Positions 15,855 to 25,736 of a stretch of DNA of 64,000 nt are shown piece after piece; the first letter of the stretch is position 1; each line of letters opens with the position of its first letter. The notes beneath the pieces were generated by a model. It saw nothing but the letters and a program-made list of their open reading frames with translations. It searched no databases and was not told the DNA's origin. Both the position numbers and the translations under genes were made by a program. This DNA comes from Lachnospiraceae bacterium (GTDB taxonomy: Bacteria; Bacillota; Clostridia; Lachnospirales; Lachnospiraceae): contig CAJTHM010000009.1 of NCBI GenBank assembly GCA_910576125.1, positions 124,001 to 188,000 of the forward strand. The letters run 5' to 3'.

Positions 15855-18800
15855 ATGCAGGCATTACTGGCACCGCTGCAGGAGCTGGCGGAATACGGCA
15901 ATATCAGGGAGGCCATCAAAAAGGGCGCCGGGGTCACGTCCCTGACGGGATGCGTGGATTCCCAGAAACTGCATATGATTTACGGACTTGGCGATGGCTT
16001 CCGCATCAAGGTCATCGTCACTTACAGTGACCTGAAAGCAAAGGAAATCTTCGAGGAGTACAAATTTTATGACAGGAATGTCATGTTGTATCCGGCCAAG
16101 GACCTGATTTTCTTCCAGGCGGACATCCACGGCAACCAACTGGTGAAAGACAGGGTGAAGGTGCTGCGCAGGCTTATGGAGAAAAAGCCCGTGACCATCG
16201 TCACCACCTATGCGGCCCTGATGACGCCCCAGGTCCTGTGGGATGCGGACAAAGATGTGATAGACGTGTACAAGGGCAGTTCCCTGGATGAGGGGGAGCT
16301 GTGCGGGCGGCTGGTGGACATGGGCTATGAGAAGAGCTACCAGGTGGAGAGCCCGGGACAGTTCTCCGTCCGGGGCGGCATCATCGATATCTTTGACCTG
16401 ACGGAGGAGAATCCCTACCGCATCGAGCTGTGGGGGGATGAGGTGGAGTCCATCCGCAGCTTCGACATCTTAAGCCAGCGCTCCATCGAGAACCTGGAGG
16501 GCGTCTCCGTCTTTCCCGCCACGGAATTCGTGCTGGAGGAGGAGCGTATCCGTGCGGGCTTGAAAAAGCTGGAGGCGGAGAGCGTAAAGCAGCAGAAAAT
16601 CTTCCGGGATGCTTTTCGGACGGAAGAAGCCCACCGTATCGCTTCCCAGGTAAAGGAATTGAAAGAACAGCTCCTGGAATTCAAGGCAAAGGTGAACCTG
16701 GAGGGGTACATCCGGTACTTCTATGAGGACACCATGACTCTGCCGGAGCTGCTGGTGCACCTGGCGGGAAACGGCAACGCCAGGCCTGTCTTCTTCCTGG
16801 AGGAACCGGCCCGCGTCAAAGAGCAGGCCGATGCCATAGAACTGGAATTCTCCGAGAGCATGAGGCAGCGGGCGGAAAAGGGCTATATCCTGCCCGGCCA
16901 GATGGACATCCTATACAGCGGGGAACAGGTGGCGGCCGGGCTGCTGCGGGGCAGCGTGGTCACCGTGTCCACGCTGGAGACAAAGGGCTATTTCAAGCCT
17001 GACAGGAAAATGGACGTGGCCGCCAGGAACGTGGCCCCCTACAACAACAGCTTCGAGGCCCTGGTGCGGGATTTGAGGATGTTCCGCAGGAACGGCTACC
17101 GTGTCCTGCTGCTGTCCGGATCCCGCATGCGGGCGAAGCGTCTGGCGGAGGACTTGCGGGATCAGGAGCTCACGGCTATTTACACGGAGGATCCTTTGAG
17201 AGAGGCCCAGGCGGGGGAGGTAGTCACCTACTATGGCCATGTAAACAAAGGCTTCGAGTATCCGATGCTGAAATTCGTTGTGCTGTCCGAGACAGATATC
17301 TTCGGCGCGGAAAAAAAGAAAAAGCGCGCCAAAAAGCTCTACGAGGGCCAGAAAATCAAGGATTGGGGCGAACTGAAAGTAGGGGACTACGTGGTGCACG
17401 AAAGCCACGGCCTTGGAATCTACAAAGGCATCGAAAAGGTAGAGATGGAGGGCGTGGTAAAGGATTACATCAAGATAGAATACCGGGACGGCGGCAATCT
17501 CTACGTGCTGGCCACCGGGCTGGACGTGATACAGAAGTATGCCTCCGCCGATGCCAGGAAACCGAAGCTGAACAAGCTGGGATCGAAAGAGTGGGAGCGC
17601 ACCAAGACGAAAGTCCGCAGCGCCGTGAACGAGGTGGCCACAGACCTGGTGGAGCTCTACGCTCTGCGCCAGCAGAGTGAGGGCCATGCCTTTGAAAGGG
17701 ACACTGTATGGCAGCGGGAGTTCGAGGAGATGTTCCCCTTTGAGGAGACGGAGGACCAGCTGGCGGCAATCGAGGACACCAAGGCGGATATGGAGAGCAC
17801 CAAAATCATGGACCGCCTGATCTGCGGGGACGTGGGCTACGGCAAGACGGAAATCGCCATCAGGGCCGCTTTCAAGGCAGTGCAGGATGGCAAACAGGTG
17901 GTGTACCTGGTGCCCACCACCATACTGGCGCAACAGCACCATACCACCTTTGTGCAGCGCATGAAAGATTACCCCATCCGGGTGGATCTGATGAGCCGTT
18001 TCCGCACTCCGGGAGAAATCAAGAAGACCATAACGGACTTGCAGAAAGGTCTGGTGGACATCGTCATCGGCACCCACCGGGTGCTGTCGGCGGATGTGAA
18101 ATTCAAGGATTTAGGTCTGCTGATCATAGATGAGGAACAGCGCTTCGGCGTCACCCACAAGGAGAAAATCAAGAAGCTGAAAGAAAACGTGGACGTGCTG
18201 ACCCTGACGGCCACCCCTATCCCCCGGACGCTCCACATGAGCCTGATAGGCATAAGGGACATGAGCGTGCTGGAGGAGCCGCCCGGGGACAGGCATCCCA
18301 TCCAGACATTTGTGTGCGAATACAATGAAGAGCTGGTGCGGGAGGCCATCTCCCGAGAGCTGGCCAGAGGCGGGCAGGTGTACTATGTCTACAACCGCGT
18401 GAACAATATCGCGGATGTGACCGCGGGGCTGGCTGCGCTGCTGCCAGAGGCCACCGTGTCCTATGCCCATGGCCAGATGAAAGAGAGCGAGCTGGAGAAA
18501 ATCATGTTCGACTTCATCGGCGGGGAGATAGACGTGCTGGTGTCCACTACGATCATAGAGACCGGGTTAGACATTTCTAACGTCAACACCATGATTATCC
18601 ACGATTCCGACAACCTGGGGCTGTCCCAGCTCTACCAGCTCAGGGGCCGGGTGGGCCGTTCCAACCGCACTGCCTATGCCTTTTTGATGTACAAAAGGGA
18701 CAAGATGTTAAAGGAGGTGGCGGAGAAGCGTCTGTCCGCCATCCGGGAGTTCACGGATCTGGGCAGCGGCTTCAAGATTGCCATGCGGGATCTGGAAATC

Positions 18801-19409
18801 CGGGGCGCGGGGAATCTGCTGGGGGTGCGCCAGCATGGGCACATGGAGGCCGTGGGCTACGACCTGTACTGCAAGATGCTTAATGAGGCTGTGCATACCT
18901 TAAAGGGAGGCAAAGTGGCGCAGGACTTCGCCACGGTGATTGATTTGGATGTGGACGCCTTTATCCCGCCCGCCTATATTGTCAATGAGGTGCAGAAACT
19001 GGATATCTACAAGCGGATTGCCAGCATTGAGAACATGAAAGAGCGGGATGACATGAAGGACGAGCTTCTGGACCGGTTCGGGGAGATTCCCAAGTCTGTG
19101 GACAATCTGCTGCGCATTGCCCTGATTCGGGTGGCCGCCCACAGACTGTATATGACGGATATCAAGGGCAAGAATGAGAAAATCACTTTCCTCTTCCGCC
19201 CGGACGCCGGCATCAATCCGGCGAAGATTCCGGATTTTCTTCGGAAATATGGCCCGAACCTGACTTTTACGGCCTACGGTAAGCCGTCTTTTGCCTATAA
19301 ATATAAGAAGACCGGGCTGATAGAAAAGGATGCGGAGCTTTTGATGGAGCGCACGGAGGATTTCCTGAAAGAGGCGGAGATGCTTCTGGAGGGGATGGAG
19401 GGTAGCTGA
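15855..19409 (+). CDS. mfd: Transcription-repair coupling factor
   Basis: 1184 aa, normal for Mfd. Removes stalled RNA polymerase at lesions and recruits UvrA. Domains: N-terminal UvrB-like region (about 1-350, with FSVRGGIIDIFDL), the CarD-like RNA-polymerase interaction domain at about 504-570 (VGDYVVHESHGLGIYKG), the translocase with Walker A CGDVGYGKTE near 656 and DEEQ near 757, the TRG region around GRVGRSNRTAYAF, and the C-terminal regulatory domain. AGGAGG lies 5 bases before the ATG. Confidence 0.97.
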   Translation: MQALLAPLQELAEYGNIREAIKKGAGVTSLTGCVDSQKLHMIYGLGDGFRIKVIVTYSDLKAKEIFEEYKFYDRNVMLYPAKDLIFFQADIHGNQLVKDRVKVLRRLMEKKPVTIVTTYAALMTPQVLWDADKDVIDVYKGSSLDEGELCGRLVDMGYEKSYQVESPGQFSVRGGIIDIFDLTEENPYRIELWGDEVESIRSFDILSQRSIENLEGVSVFPATEFVLEEERIRAGLKKLEAESVKQQKIFRDAFRTEEAHRIASQVKELKEQLLEFKAKVNLEGYIRYFYEDTMTLPELLVHLAGNGNARPVFFLEEPARVKEQADAIELEFSESMRQRAEKGYILPGQMDILYSGEQVAAGLLRGSVVTVSTLETKGYFKPDRKMDVAARNVAPYNNSFEALVRDLRMFRRNGYRVLLLSGSRMRAKRLAEDLRDQELTAIYTEDPLREAQAGEVVTYYGHVNKGFEYPMLKFVVLSETDIFGAEKKKKRAKKLYEGQKIKDWGELKVGDYVVHESHGLGIYKGIEKVEMEGVVKDYIKIEYRDGGNLYVLATGLDVIQKYASADARKPKLNKLGSKEWERTKTKVRSAVNEVATDLVELYALRQQSEGHAFERDTVWQREFEEMFPFEETEDQLAAIEDTKADMESTKIMDRLICGDVGYGKTEIAIRAAFKAVQDGKQVVYLVPTTILAQQHHTTFVQRMKDYPIRVDLMSRFRTPGEIKKTITDLQKGLVDIVIGTHRVLSADVKFKDLGLLIIDEEQRFGVTHKEKIKKLKENVDVLTLTATPIPRTLHMSLIGIRDMSVLEEPPGDRHPIQTFVCEYNEELVREAISRELARGGQVYYVYNRVNNIADVTAGLAALLPEATVSYAHGQMKESELEKIMFDFIGGEIDVLVSTTIIETGLDISNVNTMIIHDSDNLGLSQLYQLRGRVGRSNRTAYAFLMYKRDKMLKEVAEKRLSAIREFTDLGSGFKIAMRDLEIRGAGNLLGVRQHGHMEAVGYDLYCKMLNEAVHTLKGGKVAQDFATVIDLDVDAFIPPAYIVNEVQKLDIYKRIASIENMKERDDMKDELLDRFGEIPKSVDNLLRIALIRVAAHRLYMTDIKGKNEKITFLFRPDAGINPAKIPDFLRKYGPNLTFTAYGKPSFAYKYKKTGLIEKDAELLMERTEDFLKEAEMLLEGMEGS

Positions 19410-19452
19410 GGGCAGAGTTGCATGAAAATTGGCTTTAGTGGCCGGATGAAAA

Positions 19453-19480
19453 TTTTGAGGGAGTTTTATGACCCTCAAAA
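19453..19480 (+). terminator. Hairpin after mfd
   Basis: TTTTGAGGG and CCCTCAAAA form a perfect 9-bp stem with a 10-base loop about 45 bases after the mfd stop. No T tract follows beyond the arm, so termination is possible rather than certain. Confidence 0.45.
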
Positions 19481-19537
19481 AATGTTACATTCTATTCAGA
19501 ACAGCAGACAGGCTGATTTTGAATAGGAGGTAATTTT

Positions 19538-19639
19538 ATGAAAGGATACAATACATCGGACGGTTACATGGGACTGGTGGACGGAAGATATGTCCTCTTT
19601 GCCAGCGAGGCAGACTATAGAGAGTACCTGGAGGACTGA
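19538..19639 (+). CDS. 33-residue acidic small protein
   Basis: ATG at 19538 with a near-ideal TAGGAGG 7 bases upstream; 33 codons to TGA at 19637-19639. The sequence begins MKGYNTSDGYMGLVDG and ends in an acidic tail (REYLED). It is rich in Gly, Tyr, Asp and Glu, with no membrane segment. The strong ribosome site and codon use resembling neighbouring genes argue that it is real. I do not recognise a function. It is followed at once by a long inverted repeat that may end its transcript. Confidence 0.6.
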   Translation: MKGYNTSDGYMGLVDGRYVLFASEADYREYLED

Positions 19640-19645
19640 AACCCG

Positions 19646-19710
19646 CATCGCCCCGCGGCTTTGCTTTACAGGAAATCGGATATCCTGTAAGGTGAAGCTG
19701 CGGGGCGATG
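19646..19710. repeat. Long two-tier inverted repeat
   Basis: Outer arms of 16 bases (19646-19661 and 19695-19710, one G-U type mismatch) enclose an inner TACAGGA/TCCTGTA stem. It lies between convergent genes and so may act as a two-way terminator, although neither side has a strong T tract. It could also be a small dispersed element; searching the genome for further copies would decide. Confidence 0.6.
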
Positions 19711-19713
19711 GCT

Positions 19714-20250
19714 TTACAGCTGTTCTATGATCAAGGCCGTATTTTCTGCGATGGGCCTCGTGCCGTCCACCCGCAGGATGGGGCAGTCCAGGACTTTGAT
19801 CCATTCTTCCACGGTATCCTCCGCCCTGGCAGCGGCGAAATGGAAGAAGCCCTCCTGCCTGTCATATAAATCTCCGCCCGGCAACGCCCTGTCGCCAAAT
19901 TGCTGAAGAGAGCGGTTCCTGATTCGCTGCAGCCGGATATCCCTTGGGACGGCGACCAGCACCGCATATCGGAAGTGCGCCCTGACAACCTCGCTGTAAT
20001 CGCCTTTCACAGAAGTGAAAATAAAGTTTTCATGTGCCTGAATTTCATCCAGGAGAAGCTTTTCCACTTCTTCCCGGGTGCGCTGGATGGCATACACATA
20101 GTCAGGGTCTGTCTTGGGGAAGTACAGATTCTCATTGTCGATAAAATGGAATGGCTTTCCTCCCAGGGCATTCAGCTCTTCCGCAAGGGCTTTTCCCAGC
20201 GTGCTCTTTCCGGCGCCGTTGAGGCCGCATAGTAAGATTCCTGTTTTCAT
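19714..20250 (-). CDS. P-loop nucleotide kinase-like protein
   Basis: 178 aa. MKTGILLCGLNGAGKSTLGKAL is a P-loop NTPase start with Walker A GLNGAGKS. The rest matches small AAA_33/shikimate-kinase-like kinases: an Arg pair in the lid (RLQRIRNR) and a central FIFTSVKGDYSEVV strand. No substrate can be assigned. AGAGG precedes the ATG at 20250. It converges on the 33-aa gene and has an apparently decayed gene directly upstream, so its neighbourhood gives no functional clue. Confidence 0.7.
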   Translation of the reverse strand: MKTGILLCGLNGAGKSTLGKALAEELNALGGKPFHFIDNENLYFPKTDPDYVYAIQRTREEVEKLLLDEIQAHENFIFTSVKGDYSEVVRAHFRYAVLVAVPRDIRLQRIRNRSLQQFGDRALPGGDLYDRQEGFFHFAAARAEDTVEEWIKVLDCPILRVDGTRPIAENTALIIEQL

Positions 20251-20299
20251 AGATTCCTCTCTCTCTTGGATTTTCTGGAATTTTTCATTCCTGTTATCT

Positions 20300-21029
20300 C
20301 TTTTCCACTGGCAGTTGTGCTCCGAGAAACACTTGAATCAGTATGATGTTATATATCTCGATATGACCAACATCATGGGCGAGATGGGGAAAGACGGCAT
20401 GGTGTCCCGTATCAGGCGTAAGCTGACCGAAGAGCTGGTGAGCGCATATCCTTCATTACAGGCAGATGATGAGTCTCTTTCCACGACTCTGATTCGTGCC
20501 GCAGATTTCCGATTTTTGGGAATATTCCATGCTGGAGCCGGGAGAATTCCAGCCCTATGTGGGTTTTACAGAAGAGGATGTGAAAAAGCTCTGTGCGGAG
20601 CATCATCTGAGTTTCGAAGAGGCAAAGCGATGGTATGACGGGTATTCTTTCGATGCGGTGGGCTCTGTCTACAACCCTTACTCTGTCATGAAAGCAGTCG
20701 TCCTGAAAAAGTTCAGATCCTATTGGCGGATGTCCTCTGCGGCCGATGCATTGGAGGATTATATCGCGGCAGATTATGATGGATTGTTCCAGGCTGTCCT
20801 GGAACTGCTGGGAGGCTTTGAGACTCCGGTGGATACAGACGGCTTTAACAATGATGTGCAATCTATCAGGAACAGAGATGATATGCTGACGTTGCTGATA
20901 CACCTGGGATATCTGGCCTATGATGGGGATGCGGGGACTGTCAGGATTCCCAATGAGGAAATCAGGATTGAATTTTCAAAGTCTGTCAGGGAAGTGAAAA
21001 GCAGCGAGGCTTGTCCCGGTTTTTTGTGA
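20300..21029 (+). pseudogene. Decayed AAA-ATPase/PD-(D/E)XK (DUF1703-type) gene
   Basis: Two frames carry parts of one family. Frame 2 from about 20300 to 20500 reads CSEKHLNQYDVIYLDMTNI...; frame 3 from about 20496 to 21029 reads MLEPGEFQPYVGFTEEDV, YDGYSFDAVGSVYNPYSV and LLIHLGYLAYDGD. These belong to the widespread family pairing an AAA-like ATPase with a PD-(D/E)XK nuclease. The Walker A region is missing, a stretch between the two parts is gone, and the nuclease C-terminus is absent, so it is a remnant. Such genes multiply in Bacteroides and clostridial genomes and often decay. Confidence 0.75.
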
Positions 21030-21866
21030 TTATAATTGGGACTTTATATATTTCCCAGGCGGCATGCCGACAACGGATGCGAAAACCTTGCAAAAATGTG
21101 CATAGTCATTAAAGCCGCAATCGTAGCAGGCATCTGTAATGGAGGAACCATTGTTTAATAAGGTCTGGGCAAATTGAACCCTGCGAACAGTAACATAGTT
21201 CCAGAGGGTGGTTCCGGTAAATTGCCTGAACAGATGGCTTAAGCGCGAACGGCTGATATTCAGGGCGTTGGCAATGGCTTGAACAGAAAGCTCTTCCGTC
21301 AGATGAACCGTAATGAAGTTCATGGCTTCCTTTATGATGGAAGGGGATATATCATCGTTTTTGGAAGGGTGAATTCTGGATACCTGATTTGCTAAAAGCA
21401 GTAGCAGGGAAACATAGGATTTTATCCGGATATCATAGCCAAATTCCTTTTGATTAATGCTGTGAAGGATATGAAGTGCATATTCTTCATATAGCTTACA
21501 TTCTGCCTGAGACAGATGGTAGACCCGATTGGAGGCGGAATGATGAAAACAGGAAAAAAGGTCGGTATTCTTTGTCGAAAATTCTTCTGTATAGATTTGC
21601 CCTATATGCACTGGTATGCGCTCGTATGGGGTTTCATCTTTTATAAAAAGTCCATGAAGATCGTTTGGACATACCAGGGTCAAATCTCCGGGTTCTAAGT
21701 GGTATGTCACGTCATTGATAAAATAATCTACATTTCCGCTCTTAAACAGCATGAGTTCATATGAAACCGGATGGATGTGTAATGAGCGTTCAGTTCTGTA
21801 AGCAGATAGATGATGTGACACGTAGAGTCTGTCGGGATCCCCCGCCATTTTGTTTATTGTATACAT
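21030..21866 (-). CDS. AraC-family transcriptional regulator
   Basis: 278 aa. The N-terminal cupin-like sensor (about 25-90: HIHPVSYELMLFKSGNVDYFIND, PGDLTLVCPNDLH) is followed by a C-terminal double helix-turn-helix at about 180-278 (LSVQAIANALNISRSRLSHLF, ITDACYDCGFNDYAHFCKVF). This layout suits sugar-responsive activators. GGAGG precedes the ATG at 21866. It diverges from the sugar ABC importer and rhamnosidase genes and probably controls them; the inducer is not known. Confidence 0.9.
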   Translation of the reverse strand: MYTINKMAGDPDRLYVSHHLSAYRTERSLHIHPVSYELMLFKSGNVDYFINDVTYHLEPGDLTLVCPNDLHGLFIKDETPYERIPVHIGQIYTEEFSTKNTDLFSCFHHSASNRVYHLSQAECKLYEEYALHILHSINQKEFGYDIRIKSYVSLLLLLANQVSRIHPSKNDDISPSIIKEAMNFITVHLTEELSVQAIANALNISRSRLSHLFRQFTGTTLWNYVTVRRVQFAQTLLNNGSSITDACYDCGFNDYAHFCKVFASVVGMPPGKYIKSQL

Positions 21867-21942
21867 ATTTCCTCCATGAATTTTTTCCTGTTGATGAAAT
21901 GCCGGAACATATTGTTATCTTTGACAGCACAATCTGACATAA

Positions 21943-21971
21943 TTGTAGCACAATTACCAGAAAAGTAAAAT
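21943..21971 (+). promoter_or_regulatory. Candidate promoter of the sugar-importer operon
   Basis: TTGTAG, 17 bases, then TAAAAT (21966-21971), about 60 bases before the binding-protein ATG. The weak hexamers fit an activator-dependent promoter under the divergent AraC regulator. Confidence 0.45.
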
Positions 21972-22031
21972 ATAAAATGTGTTATCTTAGTTATATCAGA
22001 ATCCATCCAAACAAATAGGGAGGAATAACAC

Positions 22032-23735
22032 ATGAAAAAAATGATGGCAATGTTGTTGTGCGGAGCGTTGGCGTTCACTTCGTTAGCAGGATGCGGAGCG
22101 GGTAATGACAGCAGTAGTGATGCGGAAAGCAAAAGCACTGTGAGCAAAGCTGAGGAAGCTGAAGAAGATGAAGAAGAAAGTCCGGAATCCGCCGCAGAAA
22201 GCAGCGAACAGGGCGGGGGTATCGCTTATCCGATTCCCGGAGGCGGAGAGATCAGCTGGTATGCTCAGGGATATCTCACTCCCCATGAAAAATATGCAGA
22301 CGCTTCCGAGTCTCCGTTTCATATTGGATTGTCTGAAAGGCTTGGAGTGGATATTGACTGGTCTTTTCCGACAACCGGCTCTGACGCAACGGCTTTTACT
22401 TCTACAATGCTCGCCGATCCATCCAGCCTGCCCGATATTGTGCTGGCTTTCTGGATGGATAACGCGAACCAGTATCTGGACGATGAAGTTATTTGGGATT
22501 TGACCGATTATATCCAGGAATATGCGCCGGATTATTACGCTTGGCTACAGACAAAGCCTGCATATGATCGTGCGATGAAAACGGATGATGGCAGATATTA
22601 CACATTCGGTTTCTTCCGTGAAGATGGCGGGTGGAACGATTCCTACCTTGGGCCTGTTGTCCGTAAGGACTGGCTGGAGGAATGCGAACTGGAAATACCA
22701 AAGACCATTTCCGAATTTGAAAATGTAATTCGAGTGTTCCATGAGAAATATGGTGCAACCTTTAACGCTTCATATAGATATAAAGACAGTGGCTTTTCCG
22801 GTGGATTTGGGTCTTACGCGAATGCAAGTGCAAATTATGGGTGGTATATTAAGGATGGAAAGGTCGGACTTGCACAGGCAGAGGACGAATGGCGGGATTA
22901 TATGAGCTGGCAGAACAAGCTGTGGGAGGAAGGCCTGATTGATCAGGATATTCTGACAGAGGATGATACTACCATTAAGAGCAAGATTCATAATGATAAA
23001 TGTGGTATTTCTGTTACAACAATGGGGCAGATGAATAACTGGAATAAGGAACGTGAGGCGGACGGTAAAGAAGCAGTTTGGATTGGTATCCCTTATCCTA
23101 CAGCTGATGACGGAACGATTTCCGCTATATTTGGAGGCCCCGGAATTGACAGGATCACTACAGTTATCACCAAAAATGCAGATGAGGAAACCATGAAGCT
23201 CTGTCTCCAGGTTCTCAATTACGCTTATACGGAAGAGGGATTTTTATACTGGAACTATGGGGAAGAGGGCGCTTCCTGGGAGTATGACGAGAATAGTGTT
23301 CCGAAATTCACCAGCCTTGTAACGGATGATTTGGATACCGACCCGATGACAAAATATAATGGAACTACCTGGGGGTGTCCTGGCATTCAAGCGACCAATC
23401 TGCTGTACTTAAAGAACAGTCAGGCGTCAGTTGAAGCGAATAACACCTGGTTCTATGTTTATCCGGATGACGAAGAGAAGAATCTGGCAGTTACCAGCGG
23501 CTGGAAATGGCCTGTAGGGACGACTTTCCTGACAGAAGAGGCGGACGAGCTGGATCAAATTGCAGGAAATATCCCGATCTATGTGGAAGAAAGTTTTGCT
23601 GCTTTCTTAAATGGCTCTAAGGATATTGATGACGATGCTGTATGGGAATCCTATCTTTCCGATCTGGAAACTTATAATCTGTCCCGTGTGCTTGAAATCC
23701 GCCAGGCCTGTTATGACCGGTATATCGCTCGTTAA
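22032..23735 (+). CDS. Extracellular sugar-binding lipoprotein (LplA-like)
   Basis: 567 aa. A lipoprotein signal (MKKMMAMLLCGALAFTSLAGC) with lipobox LAGC places the mature Cys at about residue 21. An acidic Ser/Glu-rich tether (about 25-65) links it to the binding domain. The mature part matches large family-1 solute-binding proteins of the LplA type. GGAGG precedes the ATG. Downstream are the two matching permeases and a rhamnosidase, so the ligand is probably a rhamnose-containing oligosaccharide; this is inferred from context only. A terminator-like hairpin after the gene would keep the binding protein in excess over the permeases. Confidence 0.9.
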   Translation: MKKMMAMLLCGALAFTSLAGCGAGNDSSSDAESKSTVSKAEEAEEDEEESPESAAESSEQGGGIAYPIPGGGEISWYAQGYLTPHEKYADASESPFHIGLSERLGVDIDWSFPTTGSDATAFTSTMLADPSSLPDIVLAFWMDNANQYLDDEVIWDLTDYIQEYAPDYYAWLQTKPAYDRAMKTDDGRYYTFGFFREDGGWNDSYLGPVVRKDWLEECELEIPKTISEFENVIRVFHEKYGATFNASYRYKDSGFSGGFGSYANASANYGWYIKDGKVGLAQAEDEWRDYMSWQNKLWEEGLIDQDILTEDDTTIKSKIHNDKCGISVTTMGQMNNWNKEREADGKEAVWIGIPYPTADDGTISAIFGGPGIDRITTVITKNADEETMKLCLQVLNYAYTEEGFLYWNYGEEGASWEYDENSVPKFTSLVTDDLDTDPMTKYNGTTWGCPGIQATNLLYLKNSQASVEANNTWFYVYPDDEEKNLAVTSGWKWPVGTTFLTEEADELDQIAGNIPIYVEESFAAFLNGSKDIDDDAVWESYLSDLETYNLSRVLEIRQACYDRYIAR

Positions 23736-23757
23736 TAGGGATTGACTTGTAAAAGTA

Positions 23758-23790
23758 GTGCAGAGCAGCGCTCTGTACTGCTTTTTCTTT
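23758..23790 (+). terminator. Intra-operon hairpin after the binding-protein gene
   Basis: A 10-bp stem (AGTGCAGAGC with GCTCTGTACT, one G-U pair) with a 3-base loop is followed by GCTTTTTCTTT. It probably causes partial termination between the binding protein and the permeases. Confidence 0.75.
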
Positions 23791-23822
23791 AAGAAACCGC
23801 TGATTTGTGAAAGGAGAACACT

Positions 23823-24782
23823 ATGAAGCCGGATGCTGTAAAAAATAAAAATAGCCGGACTTTCGGGCAGAGACTGGCAAGGGACTGGAACCTGAATAAA
23901 TGGAAATATATCATGATTCTTCCGGTGCTGGTCTATCTGGCATTTTTCTGCTACAAGCCGATGTATGGTCTTGTAATCGCCTTTAAGGATTACAAGCTGA
24001 CAAGGGGAATCGAAGGCTCGGCCTGGTCTGAACCCTGGTACAAGTGGTTTGAAAGCTTTGTGACAGACCCATATTTTCCCCGTATTTTAAAGAACACCTT
24101 TACGATAAGCGCCCTGACGATCCTTTTTGGGTTTCCCGCACCCATCATCCTGGCGCTTCTTATCAACGAGGTGCGCAATAAGACCTTTAAAAAGTCAGTC
24201 CAGACCATCACCTACATGCCATACTTCATTTCTATGGTCGTCATGTGTGGTATCCTGAATGTTTTCTGTAAGCAGGAAGGGCTTTTCGCACAGCTCGTCG
24301 GATTTTTTGGAGGGACGGGCCAGAACTACCTTGCAAGCCCCAAATATTTCCGTGCTATATACGTACTGTCGGAGATATGGCAGAAGATCGGCTGGGACTC
24401 CATTATTTACCTTGCGGCTCTTGCGGGAATCGATCAGGAGCAGTACGAGGCGGCGAAGGTGGACGGCGCGAACCGTTTCCAGCAGATGCTCCACATCACT
24501 CTGCCGGGCCTGATGCCGACGATTATGATCCTGTTCATCCTGCGCATGGGTAATATTTTGAATGTCGGATATGAAAAGGTACTGCTTTTGTATAATCCCT
24601 CTACCTACGAGGTGGCAGACGTTATTTCGACCTATACATATCGGCTGTCCTTCCCGGCAAGCGGAACGCCGATGTACTCCAAATCAACGGCCATCGGTCT
24701 GTTCAATACATTGGTAAATGTGGTGTTCCTCCTGATCACGAACGCAATCAGCCGGAAATCCACGGAATCCAGTCTGTTCTAA
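23823..24782 (+). CDS. Sugar ABC transporter permease (LplB-like)
   Basis: 319 aa, about six membrane helices. The first follows a charged N-terminus (WKYIMILPVLVYLAFFCYKP). The EAA loop that contacts the ATPase is visible as EQYEAAKVDGANRFQQML near residue 205. The family pattern is LplB/YteP, permeases for complex oligosaccharides. GAAAGGAG precedes the ATG. It pairs with the next permease, 14 bases downstream. No ATPase gene is present in the locus; these importers usually borrow a shared MsmX-type ATPase. Confidence 0.92.
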   Translation: MKPDAVKNKNSRTFGQRLARDWNLNKWKYIMILPVLVYLAFFCYKPMYGLVIAFKDYKLTRGIEGSAWSEPWYKWFESFVTDPYFPRILKNTFTISALTILFGFPAPIILALLINEVRNKTFKKSVQTITYMPYFISMVVMCGILNVFCKQEGLFAQLVGFFGGTGQNYLASPKYFRAIYVLSEIWQKIGWDSIIYLAALAGIDQEQYEAAKVDGANRFQQMLHITLPGLMPTIMILFILRMGNILNVGYEKVLLLYNPSTYEVADVISTYTYRLSFPASGTPMYSKSTAIGLFNTLVNVVFLLITNAISRKSTESSLF

Positions 24783-24796
24783 AGGAGGCGTATTAG

Positions 24797-25702
24797 ATGA
24801 GTAAAAAGTATGTAAAAAGCCATAAGGTAAAGGAATCTACGGGAGATAGGATCTTTGGCGTCGTAAACGCCGTCATCCTGCTCCTTTTGTGTGTCGTCAC
24901 CCTGTATCCTATCTGGTATGTGGTATGCGCATCGTTTACGGAAAACACCTATCTGGTATCCCATCCGGGCCTGCTCCTTCGGCCGCATGGCTTTACCCTG
25001 GGCGCCTATAAGTTGGCGCTGACACATCCGCTTTTATTGTCCGGTTATAAGAATATTTTGATTGTTTTGTGCGTTTCGCTGCCTGTCAATATTTTACTGA
25101 CAATACTGTGCGGTTATTTCATGGCGTCCAAAAAGATGATATTTAAACCTGTCATCCAGTTTTTGATTCTGTTTACGATGTTTTTCTCCGGCGGCATGAT
25201 TCCGTCCTACCTAAATATCCGTTCCTTAGGCTTATACAACTCTCTATGGGCGTTGATCCTACCGGGCGCGATGAGCGTGTATAATGCAATCATCTGCCGG
25301 ACGGCCATTGAGGCGATACCGGATTCCTTAAAGGAATCGGCCTATATAGATGGCGCGACGGATTTGACGATTTTATTTAAGATTGTAGTTCCGCTCATTA
25401 AGCCTACGCTGGCGGTCCTTCTGCTTTATTATGGAGTAGGGCACTGGAATTCCTGGTTCAATGCGTCCATTTATTTAAAGGACAACGACAAGCTGCCCAT
25501 CCAGAACATCATGCGCTCCATCCTGATTGCGAACTCGAACGTCCTGAATTCGGCTGCGGCAGATAATGATCAGGTGAACCAGTTCGCGGAGGCAATCAAA
25601 TATGCTACCATTATACTGACGACCGTTCCTGTCATGTGCATCTATCCGTTTTTGCAGAAATATTTTGTGAAGGGTGTCATGATCGGTGCGGTGAAAGGAT
25701 GA
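24797..25702 (+). CDS. Sugar ABC transporter permease (YtcP-like)
   Basis: 301 aa, about six membrane helices, starting with VVNAVILLLLCVVTLYPIWY. The EAA motif is seen as LKESAYIDGATDLTILFKIV near residue 190, and the C-terminus PFLQKYFVKGVMIGAVKG is typical of the YtcP/LplC branch. AAGGAGG precedes the ATG at 24797. It forms the membrane channel with the upstream permease. Confidence 0.92.
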   Translation: MSKKYVKSHKVKESTGDRIFGVVNAVILLLLCVVTLYPIWYVVCASFTENTYLVSHPGLLLRPHGFTLGAYKLALTHPLLLSGYKNILIVLCVSLPVNILLTILCGYFMASKKMIFKPVIQFLILFTMFFSGGMIPSYLNIRSLGLYNSLWALILPGAMSVYNAIICRTAIEAIPDSLKESAYIDGATDLTILFKIVVPLIKPTLAVLLLYYGVGHWNSWFNASIYLKDNDKLPIQNIMRSILIANSNVLNSAAADNDQVNQFAEAIKYATIILTTVPVMCIYPFLQKYFVKGVMIGAVKG

Positions 25703-25736
25703 GCGCAGTGGATTCTCCATCTGATTCATTTTAGAC

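Noticed and set aside
16911..18077. 388-codon minus-strand ORF opposite mfd
   Set aside because: Shadow of mfd, composition unlike a real protein, no ribosome site.
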